The notes under the pieces: generated by a model
What the model was told of the DNA's origin: nothing
Database searches by the model: none
The model's input: the letters and a program-made list of their open reading frames with translations, nothing else
Program-made: the position numbers and the translations under genes
Shown: positions 5,987 to 10,385 of the stretch, piece by piece
Layout: every line of letters starts with the position of its first letter
How positions within the stretch are numbered: position 1 is the first letter of the stretch
NCBI GenBank assembly: GCA_902796565.1
Contig: CADBPP010000291.1
Span: forward strand, 1-10,385
Length of the DNA stretch: 10,385 nucleotides
From: an uncultured Eubacteriales bacterium
GTDB taxonomy: Bacteria > Bacillota > Clostridia > Eubacteriales > Anaerofustaceae
Direction: 5' to 3'

Positions 5987-8152
5987 TTACTCCGCATATC
6001 TGAATGTAACTGTTACCGTCGTCCCGGCCTCCACCATGGTGCCGGGCTCTATGCTCTGGCTGACGGCTATGCCGCCTCCCTGTATCTGCATCACGAGGCC
6101 CGCCTGCGCGAGGACTTCGTTGGCCTTCTGTACGCTCATGCCCGTGACGTTGGGCACCATCACGGTCTCTCCCTGGGCCTCCTCCGAGACCACCAGCACC
6201 ACCACCGTGCCCTCCGTATATTCCACGGAATGGACCGACTGGTTGACGATGATCCCGCTTTCTCCTCCGCTGAGGGTATAGGCTATTCCGAGGCTCTCGA
6301 AGAGCTCGACCGCATCCTGGGCGTAGCTTCCTCTGACGTCCGGGATTATCTTAGCGCCTTTTACATCCTCCCCGCTCATGGAGAGCATGTCCTTGGCGGC
6401 CATGTAGTCATATATGTTGGCCATAAGTTTCGCGGCCGTAGGCGCCGCCGTGTTGCTTCCGTAGGTCTGGTCGCCGCTGGCCTCGTCCACGATCACCAGC
6501 ACCGAGAACTCGGGATCGCTCTCGGGAAGGGCCCCGTAGAAGCTCGCCACCAGTGAGCCGTCGTAGCTTCCGTAACGGTACTGCTCGGCGGTGCCGGTCT
6601 TTCCGATCATGTCGTAGCTTTCGTATCCGCCGAGGTAGTAATACTGGTCAGCGACGATCCCGAGGATGTAGCGCATCGTTTCCGAAGTCTGTTCGCTTAT
6701 GACCTGGCGGACCACCTGGGGATCGTAACGCATCACTGTCTCCCCTGTATTCGAATCCACCACCTTCTCCACCACTCTCGGGACCATCAGGTAGCCTCCG
6801 TTGATGGCGGCGTTCAGGCCCATGATCATCTGAAGGGGCGTGGCGGCCAGGCCCTGGCCGAAGCCCAGGGTGGCGAAGTCCACCGGGTTCACGTCCTGAT
6901 TGGCGGACACCATTCCCGATTCCTCACCGTCCAGCAGGATGCCGGTGGGGGTGCCGAAACCGAAATTGTAGATGTAATCGTAGAACTTGTCCGGTCCCAC
7001 GAGGTTCACTATCTTCATCAGGGCCACGTTGCAGGAATTGGCCATGGATGTAGCCAGATCCTGATCTCCGTGATGCCCCGGATACACGTCGCAGCGGATC
7101 TCAACGCCCTCGATGTACTCGGCTCCACCGCAGTAGAACACGCTGCCCAGATTTACCATTCCCTCCTCCAGAGCGCTGGCGCAGGTGATTATCTTGAAGG
7201 TGGATCCGGGCTCGTACAGGTACGATGTGAACGGATCGCTCCACATGCTCAGCTGCTGGTCCTCCAGGCTGTCCCCCTCCGAGGGGAGCATACTGTTTTT
7301 ATAGGCCCAGGACACACTCCAGGGGTCGTCCAGGGAATAGGAGGGATACGCCGCCATCCCCAGGATCGCCCCGGTATCCACGTCGGACACCAGTATGATG
7401 ACCCTTCTGGCGTTGTACTTGGTGTAGGCTTCGTAGGCCGCCGTCTCAGTGTAGTACTGGGTCACGCTGTCTATGGTCAGCACCACCGAATCGCCCTTCT
7501 GGCTCTCCTTCTTGGTGGTGGAAGCGGACTCGCTGGCGTTGCCGTTGGAGTCGAAAAGCACTGATTTGACGCCGTTTTTTCCGCTCAGGTATTCATTGAA
7601 TGCAGCCTCGACGCCATACAGACCGGTGTGGTCGGTCCCGGTGAAGCCCAGGATGTAGGGGGCAAAGGTCGGATTGGTATATATCCTGGTTTTGTCCTCC
7701 TTGATGTTGATGCCGGGAAGGTTGGCTTCCTGGATCTCCCGGGCGATACGGTTATCGACCCTGTATTTTATGGTCACGGTATTCTGGCTTTTGTCCGTCA
7801 GAAGGCCGTAAAGGTATTCATAATCCATGCCGAGTTTTTCCGACAAAAAAGAACAAGTCCCCGGGACATCTTCTTCTCCGATGCTCTCAGGGTAGGCATA
7901 CACGCTGCTCACGGTGGCATCCTGTACGAGGATGTTCATGCCTTCGTCATATATATCTCCCCTGGCTGCCGTTATCTCTATATTGGCATTGGTAAAGGAT
8001 GCCTGCTTTTCGGCCAGCTCGCTGCCGTGAACGAGCTGTACGGAAGCAAGCTTGCCTATGGCTACTGTGAACGCCACGAGGATAATGATGCAGCTCCAGG
8101 CGACTCTTGAAATAAAATAATCCTTCCTGTTTGTGTTGGAACTCTTCTTCAT
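5987..8152 (-). CDS. Class B penicillin-binding protein (SpoVD/FtsI/PBP2x type) with two C-terminal PASTA domains
   Basis: This D,D-transpeptidase crosslinks septal peptidoglycan outside the membrane and is the expected partner of FtsW. The 721-residue product starts with a short basic tail and one membrane anchor (about 20-40). A dimerisation domain begins at AARGDIYDEG (62-71). The transpeptidase domain has the three active-site motifs STFK (317-320, nucleophile S317), SCN (373-375) and KTG (518-520). Two PASTA repeats follow at about 601-656 and 664-718. Cysteines 341, 354 and 374 lie around the active site; C354 and C374 resemble the redox pair of B. subtilis SpoVD. I chose the ATG at 8152 because GGGGAG lies nine bases upstream and the gene then follows ftsL by 17 bases. 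An in-frame ATG at 8203 would overlap ftsL by 34 bases. The dcw position fits either a division PBP or SpoVD, so no symbol is given. Confidence 0.95.
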   Translation of the reverse strand: MKKSSNTNRKDYFISRVAWSCIIILVAFTVAIGKLASVQLVHGSELAEKQASFTNANIEITAARGDIYDEGMNILVQDATVSSVYAYPESIGEEDVPGTCSFLSEKLGMDYEYLYGLLTDKSQNTVTIKYRVDNRIAREIQEANLPGINIKEDKTRIYTNPTFAPYILGFTGTDHTGLYGVEAAFNEYLSGKNGVKSVLFDSNGNASESASTTKKESQKGDSVVLTIDSVTQYYTETAAYEAYTKYNARRVIILVSDVDTGAILGMAAYPSYSLDDPWSVSWAYKNSMLPSEGDSLEDQQLSMWSDPFTSYLYEPGSTFKIITCASALEEGMVNLGSVFYCGGAEYIEGVEIRCDVYPGHHGDQDLATSMANSCNVALMKIVNLVGPDKFYDYIYNFGFGTPTGILLDGEESGMVSANQDVNPVDFATLGFGQGLAATPLQMIMGLNAAINGGYLMVPRVVEKVVDSNTGETVMRYDPQVVRQVISEQTSETMRYILGIVADQYYYLGGYESYDMIGKTGTAEQYRYGSYDGSLVASFYGALPESDPEFSVLVIVDEASGDQTYGSNTAAPTAAKLMANIYDYMAAKDMLSMSGEDVKGAKIIPDVRGSYAQDAVELFESLGIAYTLSGGESGIIVNQSVHSVEYTEGTVVVLVVSEEAQGETVMVPNVTGMSVQKANEVLAQAGLVMQIQGGGIAVSQSIEPGTMVEAGTTVTVTFRYAE

Positions 8153-8169
8153 GGCTGACGGCTCCCCGT

Positions 8170-8568
8170 TCAGAACAGCCCGCTTATCCACTCGGCGAAC
8201 CATGATCCGCCGGCGCTCTCTATGCTCGCGGTATCGTTCTTGTCATATATCACGTAGGATATGCTGGTGCTCTGGGGCTTTACCATCCCCAGTACCTGCA
8301 CGGCATATCTCTCTATCTCGGTGATGCCCGAACTGGACAGGAGCTTTGCCTGCAGGTCGTCGTTATAGTTGACCGCGTGGCGGTAGTCCTCCTCCAGCTG
8401 CCTTATCTCCGCATCCAGGGATATGATGCAGCTGCGCTCATATATGCCGAGAGCGAGGTACAGTACGAGGAAAATGATAATGAAAACGGAAGCAGTCCTT
8501 TTGCTGATCTGCTTTCTTACCGTTCTCTTTCCCGATGAGCCATGTCTTCTGTTTTCATCTCTTTTCAT
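8170..8568 (-). CDS. ftsL: FtsL-like divisome membrane protein
   Basis: This is a small bitopic protein of the FtsL/DivIC type, which links the septal synthase to the rest of the divisome. The 132 residues comprise a strongly basic cytoplasmic tail (1-25), one membrane segment (about 26-43), a heptad-like extracytoplasmic stretch (about 50-77), and the motif IERYAVQVLGMVKP (85-98) that closes the coiled coil in this family. Its C-terminus is hydrophobic, ending WFAEWISGLF. The ATG at 8568 sits inside the end of rsmH, overlapping it by 14 bases. A strong GGAGGGG lies seven bases upstream, so translation is probably coupled. FtsL proteins diverge quickly, and the call rests on topology, the GMVKP motif and the place between rsmH and the PBP gene. 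DivIC is the main alternative but is usually encoded elsewhere. Confidence 0.88.
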   Translation of the reverse strand: MKRDENRRHGSSGKRTVRKQISKRTASVFIIIFLVLYLALGIYERSCIISLDAEIRQLEEDYRHAVNYNDDLQAKLLSSSGITEIERYAVQVLGMVKPQSTSISYVIYDKNDTASIESAGGSWFAEWISGLF

Positions 8569-9511
8569 CGTTTTTCCCCTCCAGTTTTTCGCATATCCTC
8601 AGCTTAGCGCTGCGGCTTCTCGGATTGGCTTCCGTCTCCTCCCCGGAAGCTGTCTTCGCGCTGCCGGTAAGTATCTTTATCTCAGGCACCCTTCCGCACA
8701 CGCATACCGGGAAATCCTTGGGGCATGTGCATCCCCGGGCCTTCTCTCTGAATACTTCCTTTACCGCTCTGTCCTCCAGGGAATGAAAACTCATCACGCA
8801 CATCCTTCCCCCGGCAGCAAGGCTGTCCACCATGGAAGAAAGGCTTTCCCTGAGGCCGCTGAGCTCTCCGTTGACCTCGATCCTCACCGCCTGGAACGTG
8901 CGGGTGGAAACGTTCTTGCCGGACTGGCGGCGGTATTTCGCGGGAACGCTGTTCTCAACGATCTCTGCGAGCCGGGTGGTGGTGGCGATGGGAGAAGTCT
9001 CCCTCGCTTTGACGATGCCCGATGCGATCGACGCGGCATAGCGTTCCTCGCCGTAGGTCCTTATGATATCCGTAAGGGCCTCCCTGGAATATCCGTTGAC
9101 CACGTCGTAGGCCGATACCGCAGCTGAGCGGTCCATCCTCATGTCCAGGGGACCTTCCCTCATGAAGGAGAAGCCCCTCTCAGCCTCGTCTATCTGGAAT
9201 GAGCTGACGCCCAGATCTATAAGTATCCCGTCGACCTTATCCACGCCCAGTCCGTCCAGATGACTGCGGAAGTTGTGGAAATTGTCATGGATGAGTATCC
9301 TTCTGCACTTAAGGCCGCTTCCCTTTTCCTCCGCCCGCAGGAGAGCCGCTTCGTCCAGGTCGAAACCTATATATGTCCCCTTGCCGGACAGAGCCTCGCA
9401 GATGCCTCTGCCGTGGCCGAAACCGCCGATGGTCATGTCCACATATATGCCGTCGGGTCTGATATTCAGTCCCTCAAGACATTCCTCGTACATTACAGGG
9501 ATGTGCGCCAT
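8555..9511 (-). CDS. rsmH: RsmH (MraW), 16S rRNA N4-methyltransferase for C1402
   Basis: RsmH is a SAM-dependent methyltransferase that modifies N4 of cytidine 1402 (E. coli numbering) in the 16S rRNA decoding centre. The 318-residue product has HIPVMYEECLEGL (3-15), the SAM-binding VDMTIGGFGHGRGI (24-37), GFDLDE (49-54), IDLGVSSFQIDEAERGFSF (98-116), PLDMRMD (121-127), TRTFQAVRIEVNGEL (203-217), MSFHSLEDRAVK (240-251), four cysteines in CTCPKDFPVCVCG (261-273) and NPRSRSAKLR (296-305). The segment before TRTFQ reads GKNVS rather than the common HPA. The ATG at 9511 is one base after the mraZ stop. Its only Shine-Dalgarno candidate, AAGGAA, is 13 bases away, so coupling to mraZ translation is likely. 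The 3' end overlaps ftsL by 14 bases. Confidence 0.97.
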   Translation of the reverse strand: MAHIPVMYEECLEGLNIRPDGIYVDMTIGGFGHGRGICEALSGKGTYIGFDLDEAALLRAEEKGSGLKCRRILIHDNFHNFRSHLDGLGVDKVDGILIDLGVSSFQIDEAERGFSFMREGPLDMRMDRSAAVSAYDVVNGYSREALTDIIRTYGEERYAASIASGIVKARETSPIATTTRLAEIVENSVPAKYRRQSGKNVSTRTFQAVRIEVNGELSGLRESLSSMVDSLAAGGRMCVMSFHSLEDRAVKEVFREKARGCTCPKDFPVCVCGRVPEIKILTGSAKTASGEETEANPRSRSAKLRICEKLEGKNDEKR

Positions 9512-9512
9512 G

Positions 9513-9947
9513 TCAGATACCCAGTTCCTTCATGTCTTCCTCGATGTTGGCGTAGTATTCGCCGTTGCTGCCGAGCTGGGCCTCCCATACGGCGGTGTCC
9601 CATATCTCCGCACGGTTCACGGCGCCGATGATGACCACGTCCTTGCCGAGGCAGGCGTAATCCCTCAGATACTGGGGAAGCATTATCCTTCCCTGCTTGT
9701 CTATCTCGATCTCGCTGGAGCCCCCGGCGAAGAACCTGGTCACTTCCCTGGCCCTGGCGTCCGAGATGGGCAGCCCGCTGATCTTGTCCTCTATCTTTTT
9801 CCATTCGCTCATGGGGAAGATGTACAGGCACTTCTCACCGATGCCCTTGGACACGACAACAACATCCCCCATTTCATTTCTGAAACGGAAGGGAACGCTT
9901 ACTCTGCCCTTTGCATCCAGCGCGTGTCTGAACTCTCCTCCCAGCAT
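9513..9947 (-). CDS. mraZ: MraZ, DNA-binding regulator of the dcw operon
   Basis: MraZ is a ring-forming transcription regulator with two SpoVT/AbrB-like halves, and in studied bacteria it acts on its own operon promoter. The 144 residues contain both halves, each with the DxxxR signature: DAKGRVSVPFRFR (11-23) and DKQGRIMLPQYLR (83-95). The N-terminus MLGGEFRHALD matches the family. The length is normal. The ATG at 9947 has AGAGGT eight bases upstream and follows a short leader of about 25 bases after the predicted promoter. It is the first gene of the operon, and rsmH begins one base after its stop. Autoregulation is inferred from the family and position; candidate repeats around the promoter are listed separately. 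Confidence 0.96.
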   Translation of the reverse strand: MLGGEFRHALDAKGRVSVPFRFRNEMGDVVVVSKGIGEKCLYIFPMSEWKKIEDKISGLPISDARAREVTRFFAGGSSEIEIDKQGRIMLPQYLRDYACLGKDVVIIGAVNRAEIWDTAVWEAQLGSNGEYYANIEEDMKELGI

Positions 9948-9979
9948 TTGGATATACCTCTAGATATAATTCTTCCCAC

Positions 9980-10008
9980 ATTATAGTATTTTTTACCACG
10001 ATATGCAA
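9980..10008 (-). promoter_or_regulatory. Predicted housekeeping promoter of the dcw operon
   Basis: On the coding strand a perfect TATAAT (-10, 9980-9985) is preceded by a 17-base spacer and TTGCAT (-35, 10003-10008, matching TTG of the consensus). Transcription would start near 9973, giving a leader of about 25 bases that carries the AGAGGT ribosome site of mraZ. It is the only good promoter I see in the window. No riboswitch-sized leader is present. Confidence 0.7.
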
Positions 10009-10029
10009 CTGAATAATGTATTTTTACCG
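9986..10029 (-). repeat. Imperfect direct repeat across the mraZ promoter, candidate operator
   Basis: The coding strand carries GGTAAAAATAC (10018-10028) and GGTAAAAAATAC (9986-9997), about 31 bases apart. The second copy fills much of the -35/-10 spacer. Just upstream, ACGGT occurs twice (10035-10039 and 10026-10030), 9 bases apart. GTGG-type motifs also occur at 9995-9999 and 9975-9979, 20 bases apart. MraZ operators elsewhere are short G-rich direct repeats with about 10-base period, so these are candidates only. A-rich promoter DNA can produce such repeats by chance. Confidence 0.3.
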
Positions 10030-10068
10030 TCAACACCGTTTTTTAAGGCTGTTTTTCGGTCCCGGGCC

Positions 10069-10100
10069 AATAAAAAAGCTCCGGCGTCATATGCCGGAGC
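10069..10100 (-). terminator. Intrinsic terminator after the ADP-ribosylglycohydrolase gene
   Basis: The coding strand forms a perfect 8-bp GC-rich stem, GCTCCGGC with GCCGGAGC (10093-10100 and 10078-10085), around a 7-base loop. It is followed directly by TTTTTTATT. It starts 11 bases after the upstream stop codon and separates that gene from the dcw promoter. No T-tract follows in the other direction, so it appears to act on the minus strand only. Confidence 0.9.
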
Positions 10101-10111
10101 CGTATCTCGCA

Positions 10112-10385
10112 TCATCTTCTGTATTTTCTGTCCCATTCGGGATCCGCTCCCTCGGCGGGAGCGCCGTATTCTGTCTTTATGAACATGTCCCGGGAAATAG
10201 TCTCGATGACCTCCCTGAGTTCCAGATATCTCAGATCGAAGGCCTCCCTTACCGCGTCTTCACCGAGCCATGCCCCCAGGATGTTCCCGCATACAGCACC
10301 GGTGGAATCGCTGTCGCCGTTATGGTTGACCGCGGTCCTCACGGCTTTTCCGAAGTCGTTCTGGTATCTCACCGCGCAGTATACG
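10112..10385 (-). CDS. ADP-ribosylglycohydrolase family protein (C-terminal part only)
   Basis: Ninety codons of an open frame enter from the right edge and end with TGA at 10112-10114. The visible part includes YQNDFGKAVRTAVNHNGDSD followed by STGAVCGNILGAWLG. This matches the conserved C-terminal metal-binding segment of the ADP-ribosylglycohydrolase (DraG/ARH) family, where the GDSD aspartates help bind two magnesium ions. Such enzymes remove ADP-ribose from proteins or related substrates, but this fragment does not show which. The tail after about residue 67 is charged and ends EWDRKYRR. The start codon lies outside the window. The terminator just downstream indicates that it is not co-transcribed with the dcw genes. 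No functional link to cell wall synthesis is evident. Confidence 0.85.
   Translation of the reverse strand, partial: VYCAVRYQNDFGKAVRTAVNHNGDSDSTGAVCGNILGAWLGEDAVREAFDLRYLELREVIETISRDMFIKTEYGAPAEGADPEWDRKYRR

Noticed and set aside
8153..8203. An upstream in-frame ATG at 8203 for the PBP gene
   Set aside because: It would overlap ftsL by 34 bases and add 17 residues not expected in the family, while the ATG at 8152 has a strong GGGGAG at good spacing.
10006..10034. TTGACG (10029-10034) as the -35 of a second promoter
   Set aside because: It is a good -35 match, but no -10-like hexamer lies 16-18 bases downstream.
10061..10066. CCCGGG palindrome between the terminator and promoter
   Set aside because: Six bases are too short to support a site and no flanking symmetry extends it convincingly.

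Overview
The window is most of a division and cell wall (dcw) operon, read entirely on the minus strand, from a bacterium that looks like a member of Bacillota, class Clostridia. Several features support that placement. The gene order is typical. The class B penicillin-binding protein ends in PASTA domains and carries SpoVD-like cysteines. RsmH has a CTCP...CVCG cysteine motif. FtsW has a PEPQNDYIF catalytic loop, and most genes have purine-rich Shine-Dalgarno sites. The coding DNA is moderately GC-rich, with clear G/C preference at third positions. A family or genus cannot be fixed from this sequence alone.

Layout, from the right edge in the direction of transcription. Positions 10385-10112 hold the C-terminal end of an ADP-ribosylglycohydrolase-family gene that is unrelated to the operon. 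An intrinsic terminator follows at 10100-10069. Next is a 164-base intergenic region with a vegetative-type promoter (-10 at 9980-9985, -35 at 10003-10008) and an imperfect direct repeat. The operon then runs mraZ, rsmH, ftsL, a class B PBP with two PASTA domains, murF, mraY, murD, ftsW/spoVE and murG. murG leaves the window at position 1, short of its natural C-terminus. Junctions range from a 14-base overlap to 17-base gaps, so a single transcript with translational coupling is likely.

The genes form one pathway. MurD and MurF build the UDP-MurNAc peptide in the cytoplasm. MraY moves it to undecaprenyl phosphate to give lipid I, and MurG adds GlcNAc to give lipid II. FtsW polymerises lipid II and the PBP crosslinks the strands at the septum, with FtsL as a divisome scaffold. 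MraZ is the likely autoregulator, and RsmH methylates 16S rRNA. murE, often found between the PBP gene and murF, is absent.

I see no mobile element, CRISPR array, RNA gene or undescribed system. The points worth a second look are small: a TTG start for ftsW in frame with the murD TAG, an AT-rich codon patch at the murF 3' end, atypical residues in MurG, FtsW and MurF, a putative redox cysteine pair in the PBP, and repeats around the mraZ promoter.
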